Assembly: GCA_017562135.1 (NCBI GenBank)
Contig: QEYB01000890.1
Location: 1-50,865, forward strand
Origin: Dipylidium caninum
Lineage: Eukaryota > Platyhelminthes > Cestoda > Cyclophyllidea > Dipylidiidae
Direction of reading: 5' to 3'
Length of the DNA stretch: 50,865 bases
Shown: positions 34,690 to 45,445 of the stretch, in pieces
Layout of the letters: each line of letters starts with the position of its first letter
Position numbering within the stretch: position 1 is the first letter of the stretch
Notes under the pieces: generated by a model
Told to the model about the DNA's origin: nothing
Databases searched by the model: none
What the model saw: only the letters and a program-made list of their open reading frames with translations
Program-made: the position numbers and the translations under genes

Positions 34690-36502
34690 GTATTGTATTT
34701 ACTGCCATCAAGTCGCCAATAGATGCTTCTCCCATCACAAATGCCTCGATTGTTTGAGGCATCTGAAGGTGTAACATCCTGTACTCGGCACTCGGGCTGC
34801 ACACCCTTGGGAGGGCCGCTGGCTTATGCGACAGCTTGCTGAGGAGAAATGCCTTCCCGATAAGACGTCTAGCGTCGAGCCCGCTCGCCCCTGCCCGCAT
34901 TCTGCAGGAGAAGAGGAAGACGGCTGAAGAAGGCCCGCATTCCGAGGTGGAGGGAAGCCTCTTTTGTCGGTTCCAAGTCCACTCCCCGCGCTGTTAATTT
35001 TATAAGCTTGCATCCAAGGAAGCGGGAATTTGACCCAACCCTCATAAACTCGGCTCAGCCTCTCGAAATGGGCGGAGGCGGAGCAGACCACCCCTGTGGT
35101 GACGAAGGCATTCGCCGTAAGCATACATTTTGTTTGCAGCCACGATAACCGCGACGAAGTGGGACAGGTGGCCCTCTTTTACCGCTCATGCTTGGCAAGC
35201 AGTGGCTTTATCATGAGGCAAGCATATCGTCGGTCGAGAAATGAATCTACCCTCAGATGGGATTTTGATTTCCACTGCCCACGTCATAAGGCAGCTGGTC
35301 CTCGATGTGAAGAGTCGCCGGATGGCACGGATTTGAGGAGTCTTGGGGACGGCAATACTAATGAGTTGGAGGGGCGTGGAGGAAGATAGTGTGAACTTCT
35401 GCCACCGCCCTACTTAAAACCACTTTTTCTCTCGTCAGGAGTCAATTATTTATAACTCTTTCTCTTGACCTATTGCAACATTGTATGCCGCCTCTTAGTG
35501 GACCGGTGAGCAGAAATGGCATAAGAAAGGGACTCGTGGCAGGAGAGCAGCTTCGAAGGCCCCAACTGCCTTCCAAAAACATCGCTTCGTCTAAAATTGA
35601 GGCGAAAGGAGTGGGGGCACCGATCTGCTCCGGGCTGCGTGCGCTGACCAAAGTAGCTCGGGCAGACAGGCAAAGAAAACGAATGCGCAGGCACCATCGT
35701 CAAGTCTCCTAAGCGTGCTGAGTGCGTCTCGGGGCCACGATCGAGGCACCTCGACTGTACTAGCGTAGCTTTCCAGTCGGAACAGCTGCGCGTCGAGGGC
35801 ACCTTTCCACGAAGCCACGAAGGGCCCACTCGACGACCCGAAATACCCCACTCCCCAAATCGGTTGCTGGGAGGCCTCAATTTTCCTCTTAGAAGACGTG
35901 GAACTGACTGAATCATCGAGGACTACTCCGTTCTGACTCGATGTTGCACCCCACTGCACGGGGACTGACAAGAGTAACATGAGAAGGGCGATAGGGTGAA
36001 ACCTTAGGAGAGGTGGAGAAAAGGTTTTGTAAAGCCTCCAGACCGGAAGCCATTAAACACTGCTCAAAATAACCAGCCCGCGATGTGATGGACAAAGTAA
36101 CTTACTCTCAATTCCTTGTCGCTCAGTAGGGAGGCGTGGGACTGTTATGGCACAGACTTCCACGGACGCCGTCCCTTCAGCACGTGCTTCATTCCCCTTC
36201 TAGTAGGGCCTTAATTTCCACCCAAAGGACACCCACCATAATGCCACATCAAAGTTGCGCCGCGCCCTCGGGACCGTGCGTGCATACGAGTGAACTAATG
36301 GGGGCCGACGCTGTAATAAAGGGGACGGCTGGGCGGAAGGGGCGGAAAAAGTAAATAAGCCATGATGGCAGGCGAGTTACGTGAGTTGATGCGTTTGGGT
36401 CTGGAATTTGAGGCGAAAGGGAGGAGATATGTCGATGAAGCGAATGACTGCCCTGAGGAGTAGTCGACTGAGCGTGCCTGTGAACAGCCCTTCCTTTCCC
36501 AG

Positions 36503-36733
36503 ATGCTCGCGGTCTCGAAGTCTTTCGTGACTACGCACATGCGCAGTGTGGCACACTACGGGCGAAGGGTCGCGACTGCCGTGGGACTCCTACGCCTTTC
36601 TGCGGGCATTCCGCCTCCGAGGGCAACACCGCCACGGTCCAGTGCACGCCGCCTCTCCACGGTCGGTGGCTTCTGCTACGCCAGTATCGACAGCCTCTCC
36701 AAGTTTGCCTTATCGCCGTCTACGTCATCAAAT
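36503..36733 (+). CDS. Discoidin-like domain, second half
   Basis: Acceptor TTCCTTTCCCAG, donor AAAT|GTAGGT, with no frame break. It reads ARGLEVFRDYAHAQCGTL and TATVQCTPPLHGRWLLLRQ, then LQVCLIAVYVIK. The pattern L-x-V, C-G, then V-Q-C, G-R-W, and a final hydrophobic C-L-x-x-V-Y strand is the C-terminal half of the same fold (family consensus: G-R-Y-x-x-I ... L-x-L-C-E-V-x-V-Y). The Asp codon formed at the junction with the previous exon is in frame. The domain is secreted or extracellular and probably binds sugars or other ligands, but I could not verify metal or fucose-binding residues. Confidence 0.62.
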
Positions 36734-39439
36734 GTAGGTTATCATTGGAGATGCGGAAGCCTACGGGCAACAAAGAAACGTGAGACAAACTCTCACTTGA
36801 ACGTAATTCACGAGATGAAGCAGCAGTCGTTAGGCAGTTGTAATAGTGCCAAAGACGTTTGCGTCCTTTCACACTGTGTCGGGAGCCCACCGAGGTGTCG
36901 TGGGGATTCGCCGGGAATCGGCGTGTAGGCGGAGTTAGCAACAGACAGGCGACGTCATCAGCGAAAGACGAGCTGTGAAAGCACAGGAGAAGTGAATAGG
37001 AAGAGCTTGGAGAAATGTGACATAAGGTGTGCATTAGCCCGCAGGGGCGCCCAGGCTATTAATGTGCAGCCTATGAAATCAGACCGCCGAGAAAAGACAC
37101 ACGTCGTTCGACGCAGATCCTGACGAACCGCCGGACGACTGACCGAGGGGCGGCCTGGGCAAGCATCGAGGCCCCGAATCACCAGCACGAGTCGTCCTCG
37201 CCCACTTGCGGAAAATATGGCCGGCGGGTGACACAAACTACGAGTTTACAGTCACACATTTGCCGCCAGCAGTGGGCAACAGACGATGCGATGAGTCTGT
37301 CCAGCGTCTACCACTGTGGTCTTCACAAAAAGCTCTAGTCGATGCGTGTGCGGTGAGCAAATTCGGGCATTGAGCGCAGGCAGTGAAGAGGACTTTTCCG
37401 GAGCCGCCATCCGCGCCTCAACGATCGCTTTGCTCCCATTCTCGCAAGGCGATCCCGCAGCGCATGGGTCTGAAGTGATCCACCGCGGGACTGGTGTGGG
37501 AACACTACAAAAAATAAACTCCTATACTGCACCCAATTTGGCTCAAAACATGACGGAGAAAATTTATTGTGACAAAGTGAGGCGTGCACCACGGCTCGTC
37601 GATGGAATGAGGCATTTTACACTAGGAGTTTCAATCGCCCGGTCCTCTTTCCAAGCACCCACCCTCAAGCCAGGGGGACCATTAATGCGCGTGCATCCCA
37701 TAACGTCCGCCAATTGAGTGTATTTAGGCGTGATGAGTGTCTTCCAAATTTATTCTTACACTGATCGGAGAGGAACCATTCCCGGGGATTCGGTCTCCCC
37801 TCGAGTTCGTCCTCACCGCCCAGTCTCGGGCGGAGAGAAGGCCTTCGAGGCGGGGCCTCCACCTCTCCTCTGTGCCAGTCTCTCGTGCCCAGGGTTCAGA
37901 AAAGCAGGGCGTCTCCCAAAAAGTCATTTAATCGGGGAATGCACATTATTCTTGTTACAGAGGCCTTTAAATTTATTACATATTCGACATTTAAAATGCG
38001 AATTCCTTCACCCTTCGCCCTCATTCATTAGCGGCGTTTCGGTGCAGTAAACTTTTCATCGGGCCTCAGGAGACTTCGCAAGGCGCCAGAGGTCATCCCG
38101 TCGGCGACGACAGGAGTGGACAATCATCTTTGGGAAATGTCCATGGGAAATCCCTCCCCATTGCATTTCCACGTCATTCGGGGCGGTGAAGTGAGGTTTG
38201 GCCATTCACTTCACCCTAATTTCCCAAATGAAACAACTGCCTTAACTTTTTCCTCATTCCAAACAGGAACATGTTCCGACGCCTCGGTTGGTAACACACA
38301 AACTTAGCCAGAAGAAGAAGAAATTGCACTTTGCACAAAAATCGGCTCCAAAACATGGGGAAAGTGAACTCTGCGAGGGGCCCTCGAAATGACGTTTAGA
38401 GAGACGAGAGAAAGAGCAGAAATTTACGGAAAGAGGAATGGCAGAGAAGGACGGACGAGAAGGGCAGGTTGCTGTAGACGGCGAAGACCGACTGGCCTCC
38501 CCGCAGAAGAAGGCATATCCCATAACGCATTTATACCTTGCAGCTGCTCCTCGATAACTCTCGTCCCCATGTTAGAGAAAGCATAAAATTTTTCGGGCTG
38601 ATGTAAAAATCGAGCGAAAGATGCAGCCCCTATGACTGGGCCCGAGGGAAATTGTCCCACCATGTTTACTTTAACTGCCTCGTCGCGGCCTTTTGGGCCA
38701 CGGCTGGATGCGGTCAGAGGAACTCTAAAACCGGAGCCAAACTGGGACAAGTGCTGACCCACCGGTCGGATCGGCCGGGAGGTGGCAGGAGGGCGGAGGG
38801 AAGTCTCTGGCACGTGGACCAGCGACTGCAATTTGGCATCCCATGTGATCTAGTTAATTGCCTCAATTTCACCTTGGGACTACCAATGAGCCGGAGGGAA
38901 TAAGCGACTGGATTGACAGTTTAAAGGGGAGGCGCAAGGGAAAAATGATCTCCACCACGCCCGGGAGGACCTCCAACAGCACACCCCTCGGGTGCACGGA
39001 CAGTGTGAGAGGAGTCGGGCCTTTTGGGGCAATTGACAACAATGTAGAGAAGCCAAAACGCCCAGCGCAGGGGCTCCAACGCGAAGTGGAAATGGGCGCA
39101 GTGCGCCACCTCGGGCGCTAACCAGTCACTAGGGCAGGTCCCTCGGCCCAACCGGTTGGGGTTAATTGTATTAACAGGCTCCGCCATACCGTAAACGAGG
39201 GGACTACATTAGGCCCGTAATAAAAGAACCTGTCGCCAGGCTTAGTTACGGCAAAAGAGCATTTAGGATGCTTCTCCTCCTCAATGCGGATGTTCATATT
39301 CCTGCTACCGACGCAAAGTGACACAGGAGCATTTATTAAAAGGACTGCAAGGAGGGTTTAAAAGCATGTCCTAGAAAAAGAGAAGGGGGAGAGAAGACCC
39401 CGACTCCTTCAATCCGCGCCTACTTACTGGGTCCTTTAG
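36734..39439 (+). other. Receptor intron
   Basis: GTAGGT to GGGTCCTTTAG. No exon with recognisable content was found. Many short overlapping open frames on both strands are probably chance. Confidence 0.45.
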
Positions 39440-39726
39440 CCGAGAACCAGTGCTTCAAACTGTCCATTCCGTGGGGGACGCGCATGCCAGAGGCAATGAG
39501 TTTCGGATGGAGCGTCACACCTCGTTGGAGCAGTGTCGGGATTCCTGCGCCGAGACGCCGAGTTGCCAGGGCCTGGCCTTCACCAGTCTCTCGCGACGAC
39601 GCTCCACCGGTGTTTGCCGCCTCTTTCCGGGGCCTCCTTCACGCCGACCTCGAGTCGACCTCGAGGAGCACGAGGGCGCCCAACCGATCGACTGCGGCGT
39701 TGGCTGTCAGCTAGAAACGAACCAAT
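39440..39726 (+). CDS. PAN/apple domain exon of the receptor
   Basis: Starts in the phase left by the exon ending at 36733 and reads SENQCFKLSIPWG. After a frame change near the GGGGG run at 39474 it continues GNEFRMERHTSLEQCRDSCA, then TPSCQGLAFTSLS and GVCRLFPG. The spacing C-F ... S-L-E-Q-C-x-x-x-C ... S-C-x-G-x-A-F ... C-R-L-F is the PAN/apple signature (first Cys, Cys pair on the helix, central Cys, then C-x-L-F). A late DCGVGCQL segment may close the domain. The donor is likely CAAT|GTAATC. PAN domains mediate protein or carbohydrate binding in the extracellular space. Confidence 0.66.
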
Positions 39727-40076
39727 GTAATCGTGGTGGGCATTTACTCTACTTTACCTTCTCACTCTCTCCCTCTCCTCCTCCTCTCCTCGCCTGCCAC
39801 ACTGATTACCGACGTGTTTTGAAGTGAATTACATGAGCAAACAAACCATTTATGTTTAAAATGAACCACCAAATGAAGAAGGACTCGTTAAGTGGCGGGC
39901 TCATCATCAACCGCCTTCACTTGCGTCGACCTGTGGTCCAGCTGATCGGCGGGAAAGTGATTGCTTGAGAGATTTCCTGGAGCACTTGATTTTATCTGGA
40001 GATACATCGAAACTCAATCAGTCCTCCCAATTCCTCCACTTCTTCCACTTCTTCCACGTCTGCGTCTGCGAGTCAG

Positions 40077-40289
40077 AATTGGTGCGTCTGAGAGGGGACT
40101 GGTACGGCCTGAGGGGCTCGGCGCTCAATGGGAGGGCGATGGCGAGGTGGACGGGGACGACCGGATTAGTAAACTAGCAGACCCGAAACCCCATCAGACG
40201 CCTTTTTCGAGGATTTCCGAGACTTCGGGTCAGCCACTTTGGTATTTCGCGCCAATAAAAGCCCTCCTTTTGAGGACGCCGACATTGAA
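40077..40289 (+). CDS. Probable extracellular exon of the receptor, unknown domain
   Basis: A long pyrimidine tract ends in GAGTCAG and the donor is GAA|GTGAGG. The reading is RLRGDWYGLRGSALNGRAMA and RWTGTTGLVN. After a stop and one frame change near 40175 it continues PSDAFFEDFRDFGSATLVF and ANKSPPFEDADIE. The text is protein-like on both sides of the break, but I cannot name the fold. Confidence 0.35.
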
Positions 40290-41034
40290 GTGAGGGGAAG
40301 GCAAAAACGAACATAGCGAGAGAGGTTTTGGTGCTCGTGCACCCGTCGGCGCTAGCTACAGGGGGATCTCTGCGTCGGAAACGCTTGCTCTCATGGAGCA
40401 GGGACCTTACAATGCCCATCCATCTGTCCCGAAGCGTCTTTCTGCGCCGAAACTGTGCCTCATTGGATGGCGGTTTGATAAAGCAATAGGCAAAGACCTC
40501 AATCCACTTGGAGTTGTTGACAAAATGATCGCTAAAGAGCATTTCTTCCCAAAAACGAGGTTTCATGCAAAAAAAAAGGCTGGTGAGTAGTTAAAAGGAC
40601 TGACTTCTGACAGAGAGGAGCAGTCAAATGGGCAGCAGATGCTTCGAAGACACTTTCTAGTGAGAGCAGCTCCTGTTGGCACACCTATTCCCTCCATCAG
40701 TCAGGCAGGACGGTAAGAAAAGGATCCGAGGTGATAAAATCATCTTCAACCCGCCGCCCCGCTGCCTTTGATCTTCCCTGTGGGAGCGGGCAGAATGCCT
40801 TCAAAGAATGCCTCTATCGCGTCCCCGATCCCCTTCTCCGTCCCCCTTCGCGCCGTGCTGACAAGACTGTTTCCCTCCGGGAGGTGATTCAAATCTGTGC
40901 TCAGTGGGGGAAGAGTCGTCGCCCGCTGTGAAGTGATGTTGCCAACGGATGTGTTTTTGCCGGAAAGTCAGCATCGCAGATAAGGCCGTAAGCAAAGACG
41001 ACCGCCCACACTACTTCCCGAGCTCCTCTCTTCC

Positions 41035-41062
41035 CTTCTTTTTCTTCTTCTTCTTTTCTTCT
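41035..41062 (+). repeat. (TTC)n microsatellite, pyrimidine tract
   Basis: TTC units with T-run interruptions within a longer polypyrimidine stretch. Confidence 0.75.
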
Positions 41063-41837
41063 ACTTCTCTTCCCTCCTCCCGATGCCGGGTCGATTCTTC
41101 CCCAGTCCACCTCGCCATCGAGCATCCCAACATCAATGTCGGACGAGTTCATTTAGAAAAAGTTGTGTCCTCCGAGCGGTATTGGAATGAGTCCGAGGAA
41201 GGCGATTGGGAAGTTCAGGAGGAACAGAGGGGGGGATGAGGTAGACGAGGAGATGCGAGGGCCTGGTGTGCAATTCACAGGGTCTCTAAGGCGTGAGGGC
41301 TGCCCACTAGCACCAGAGCTACGTTTCCACTTGCCAGAATGCGATAAGACTCTTCCGACCATTTAATGTGGGACACTTTAGCCGAGTCCACCGCACCCAC
41401 CGTGTCCGCTTCTTCGTCATTCCCGCATAAAATTGTGCAGGGGATAAAGGAAAAATTGCGGTTTGGTCTGTTTTAAGTGAAGTAGCAGTCGGTAAACACC
41501 GCCTTCAGATTACGTTCTCCTCCGGTAAATCCGCCGCCATGGCCCATAACTTTTGCGTGCCTAAGGCTGACGGCTGGACGTCGTGGTCGGCTTTCCCCTT
41601 CCCCCGAACTTGCCGAGTAGCAGCTGATGCTCAACTTTCGCCGCGGCGTCTTCTCATATACGCGGATTGTGGTGGTCTTGTATGAATCGTCAGCACTTAC
41701 CGGCAGGGACACGGACACATTCGCATGGCCTTTGATCACAAGAAACTCTTTGGAGCCCGTTAATGCACCCGCTTACAATCTCATCGCCATTATCCTTTTG
41801 TTAGGACGCATCCTTTCCCTGACGCGAATGAGGGAAA

Positions 41838-41859
41838 GGGAGGAGGAGGAGGAGGAGGA
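41838..41859 (+). repeat. (GGA)n microsatellite
   Basis: Seven GGA/GAG units in a purine-rich stretch. Confidence 0.8.
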
Positions 41860-43181
41860 TGGTTCAGCCAGTGTCTGGAAGATTGAGGAGCCCGAAATTC
41901 TAAGAGGGAGAACTGATCTGCGCAAAGTTATCATCGCCTAGAGTTCAAGGGACGCATCACCTGTAAAGGCGGGAGTCATGCGGTTAAGCAACTTCTCACA
42001 CCACCTCGCTCCTCGTTCCGCTTTCGCCTTCTCCCCTCCGCTACTTACTTCGAATAGGACTTTCGCTCTCGATCAGATAAGTAAGGATGAAAGTGCAGAG
42101 TTTGCCCAAATGCGCTGTATCCTGTCGGACTCGAGTTTGGCCTCGCAAACTGCGGTGTGTGCCACCATTTGACTTCAAATTTCTGCATGCTGCGCACACC
42201 GACGCCGAGGTTACTCTGCGGAGTTGCGGTGACTGATCTTCGGGGAAACTTAGTCGGCGCCTTCCGGTTGTGGTTTTGGCCATTGCGAGCGCCTTCGAGT
42301 GGTGGAACCAACGTAAAAACTGTCAACGTAGACGATCTCCTCCACTGAAGCGTTAAGCAGCCCTTGAGGCGTCTGTCCACTTCATCGAACACTCGACGAC
42401 GGGGTGAGCCTTCACGCATTTACCCCATCCCGTCCGTCGTGAAGCCACCGCTTTCTTCTAAGTACTCACTTTATTCACGATTAAAGTGTGCGCCTCAGCT
42501 GCCTCGCTTGCTCCTCTCGTCGCTGCGTGGCCCTCTACAACACGCCCGTAGCGACCGCAGCCCTCCTCCTGCCTCGCCTAAATGCCTGCTTATTAGGATG
42601 GGGGCGCCCTTCTGACCTGACTGTCCGTGTTCGCTGACCACTTCCACGCCGTCCCGCTTTCAAAATGCATCACCGGATGAACGTCGGTGGGGACTTTTCC
42701 CAATGTGATCTGATAGGGTTGATCTAATAAGACGTCATTCTTGATATCTCGAAGTATCTGACCGTTGTGAGAACCGCGGACGAGGTACGATGGCTGGTTA
42801 ATCTTTTAAATGCTCCGAGCACATAGTGGATAATCTAAAGGTTCCAGGAGTAGCCTTAGGCATTCCACATCCCACCCACTGGGTCTGCGGTAACCCCACC
42901 GATTTGTAATCCCGTGACCGGAGTGGCATTTAACCGTAGAAAAGGAGTTATTTTCTTCGGGCAATTACGATACCAACAAAAATGTTTCCCCCACCCTCCT
43001 CTTCTTACCACTACGAAAATACACTGGTATGAATTTGCTTTCTGGGCGAGCGGGGAAGGAATTGCATTCCTCGATGCGGACACGTGAAAGCGGCGATTTA
43101 TTCTCCCAGTGGGAGAAAGACTCCGCCACATTGCGCCCAAGGGAGGACTTGGCAGTGACAAGTGACAGCTATATCAGGAAT

Positions 43182-43199
43182 GTCTTATTGTCTTATTGT
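43182..43199 (+). repeat. Short tandem repeat of TCTTATTG
   Basis: The 8-base unit TCTTATTG occurs twice in tandem, plus the start of a third copy. Confidence 0.75.
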
Positions 43200-43469
43200 C
43201 TGCTCTCACCTTATCTACCGTTTCCCGTTGCTGTGGCTAGGCGATTTTTCTCTCTCTGGCTTAATAAATTACTTTTTACATCAGAGCCAATTTTTGCTTG
43301 ATGTAATGAAGGGACTGGAGCCACGGCTCCCTCCATTCCGCATTCGCATTAGACGTGGGGCGGTGGAGGTGGGGGCCAGTCGCCGCACTTTCCCTCCGAC
43401 TCTCCCCTCTTCACGGCGAGGCATCGAAGAACAAATTTGATGAGAAGAGCTTCTTGTCTTCTTTGGCAG

Positions 43470-43744
43470 GTGATTCAACGTGATTCTGGTAGACGACGAA
43501 GGCAAAACGGTGGACTGCGAGAGCATAAACACAGACTTGGTGTCGTTGCTGGACCACTACGCTCTGCAGTGTCGTAGCCCCGACGCCATGGCTGCGTTCG
43601 ATGCGGTGGAGGTGAAACTGCTGCCGCCGGCGCAAACACGTCTCCGAGCCTTCAGTTCCACGTTGACAGCGGTTACGCTCGATTCATCGTCGTGGCGAAA
43701 AACCACACCTCGACACTCTCCCCCTCCCTGTTCCGCCTCCGCAG
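43470..43744 (+). CDS. Probable extracellular exon of the receptor
   Basis: Acceptor TCTTCTTTGGCAG, donor CGCAG|GTCC. One frame reads FNVILVDDEGKTVDCESINT and DLVSLLDHYALQCRSPD. From about 43650 the neighbouring frame reads TSPSLQFHVDSGYARFIVVA with the glycosylation site AKNHTS, to the donor. The frames overlap, so one indel joins them. The beta-strand-like text with two cysteines suggests an extracellular beta-sandwich (FN3- or Ig-like), but no signature residue fixes the family. Confidence 0.4.
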
Positions 43745-44870
43745 GTCCTCGTGAGTCCATCCTGAGCAGGCCAATCTGCCTCCTGCCTTTGAGAGCCGAA
43801 ATTTATTTGCATACAGTTCATTTGTTTGGGAATCCACATGTATGAAGAGGTTGGTTTGTTGTAACAGCTGGATCAAAAAAAGTGGGATTGGATATTGCTC
43901 CATCGTTGGCGAAAATATGATTGTTGGGGCATCGTCTCACAAAAATGCGGAGCCAACACTGCGGGCGGAGAGCAAACGTTGAAAGACCTCGCGTCCCTGC
44001 ATCATGCTCATTTCTGCGGGGGCAGGCCCAGACGGCATCACTCCAGGGCCCCCGCAAAAATGAGAAGAGGCTTCGGAATGGAGTTTACATTTAAAGTCCA
44101 AGAGGGCGTTGACTCTGTGTATGCGTTAAAATGAAATAAGGCGGCGGTAACCGGTGCTTTCGCGACTCAAAAAGCTTTTTCAGTCGAAGAGCCAAGCGCG
44201 TTCGTGAATGTGGACGGTAATAAAATCTATCGCCGGCTGCTTGGCGAGATGGCCCGAGGCCCATCTTCACTAGCGGCGTGTTTCATATTTGGCCGAGAAA
44301 CTGTGATGCAGCATCGCCTGCGCTAGGAACAAGGCACAGCCGAGACTAGGTCGTCTGTGTTTGCGGTCAGGGCGATGTTCCTGCATTCAGCCTCCCTTCG
44401 AGCAACCAACGATAGGAAAACCGCGTCGTGGTCTCTGCCTCTTGGTTTCTCTCCACCTAACTGGCTCAATGCCATTGTTGAAATCGACGTCGCGTCTCCC
44501 AGACCTCTGGAAATGCTGTGCTAAAGCTACACCCGTGAAAACTCATTCGCGTGAGCAGAGTCACCACAAACTTTCAACCATCATCCTTCCGTTTTCATCG
44601 TGGAAGAGTTACCTGCCAGATGATCTTGACAGCTTTGGAAACGGCTGTTTGCAGCTCTGCCGTGTGCTGACACCGTCCTCTCTCGATCCGTCGAACCGAC
44701 GTGCCCGTAAACATGTTTTTCTTGGCTCGCGGTGAGGAATTCGCACCCTGACATTAGCGGGCAGGGGAAGCTGGCCTGCCTCGACTGTTGTAGGGGTCCA
44801 CAAACCAAACTCCAATGCCTGCCACATTCCCAACGCCTAGATTTTGGTTTATTTCATTATTTCCACGCAG

Positions 44871-45250
44871 GGACCAGCGTCACCAAAAGTCCCGAGGCAA
44901 AAGTCGCCTGAACCATGGCGGGGAACGTTTCCTGCAAGAGGCCGTTAATTCGACGCCAAATCGGAACTAGTCTCGTTCTCGAGTGCCGAGAAAACTCCTC
45001 CACCACCCTGATCGGGCGAAATCAGGGGTGGAGATCCCCCAAATCCCACTCCTTCCTCAGGGAGCCAAACGGTCCTGCCGACGACTACGTCGACGAGAAG
45101 TTGATCACTGCGAAGTGCAGACGGCGCCCTTCCTCCGACAGGCGGACTCATCTCGGGGTTAAAAGTCAAATCCTGAGCTGGTCAACCAATGCCACTGTAA
45201 AAAGTGGAACAGTCCAGTCACGTAATGGCAAGCCGAGTCCAGTCTGTCGT
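44871..45250 (+). CDS. Weak extracellular exon candidate before the membrane segment
   Basis: Acceptor TTATTTCCACGCAG. The third frame reads TSVTKSPEAKVA, a stop, then MAGNVSCKRPLIRRQ and GTSLVLECRENSSTT. G-T-S-L-V-L-E-C is Ig-strand-like and NSS is a potential glycosylation site. The right-hand boundary is not clear. Confidence 0.25.
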
Positions 45251-45276
45251 CGGCTCGTCATCGCAAGGAAGGATGA

Positions 45277-45445
45277 ATGTGTCCAACGAAGAAAGACAAG
45301 TTGGACGACTTCTTCGGAGGCCTACTCCCTGACTGCTGCGCTGGAGCCTTGTCCACCGCCAACATGGTTCTGATCGCAGTCATCGCCTCCGTCGTCATCT
45401 CAGCGCCATTGCCGCCGCCATCTGGTTCGCCTGTACCCGCGGCCG
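45277..45445 (+). CDS. Transmembrane exon of the receptor
   Basis: Reads GGLLPDCCAGALSTAN, then the hydrophobic helix VLIAVIASVVIS. After a one-base frame change near 45403 it continues AIAAAIWFACTRGR, i.e. a helix of about 22 residues followed by basic residues. This is the arrangement of a type I membrane protein, with extracellular domains upstream and a cytoplasmic side after ACTRGR. The left exon boundary is uncertain. Confidence 0.5.

Larger units (their letters stand above)
40290..43469 (+). other. Receptor intron(s) with possible missed exons
   Basis: No secure exon. Near 41550-41640 one plus frame reads DGWTSWSAFPFPRTCR, reminiscent of a thrombospondin type 1 start (W-x-x-W), but the remaining cysteine/arginine pattern is not convincing. 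The opposite strand is also open there (41739-41473). It holds (GGA)n and (TTC)n microsatellites. Confidence 0.35.
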
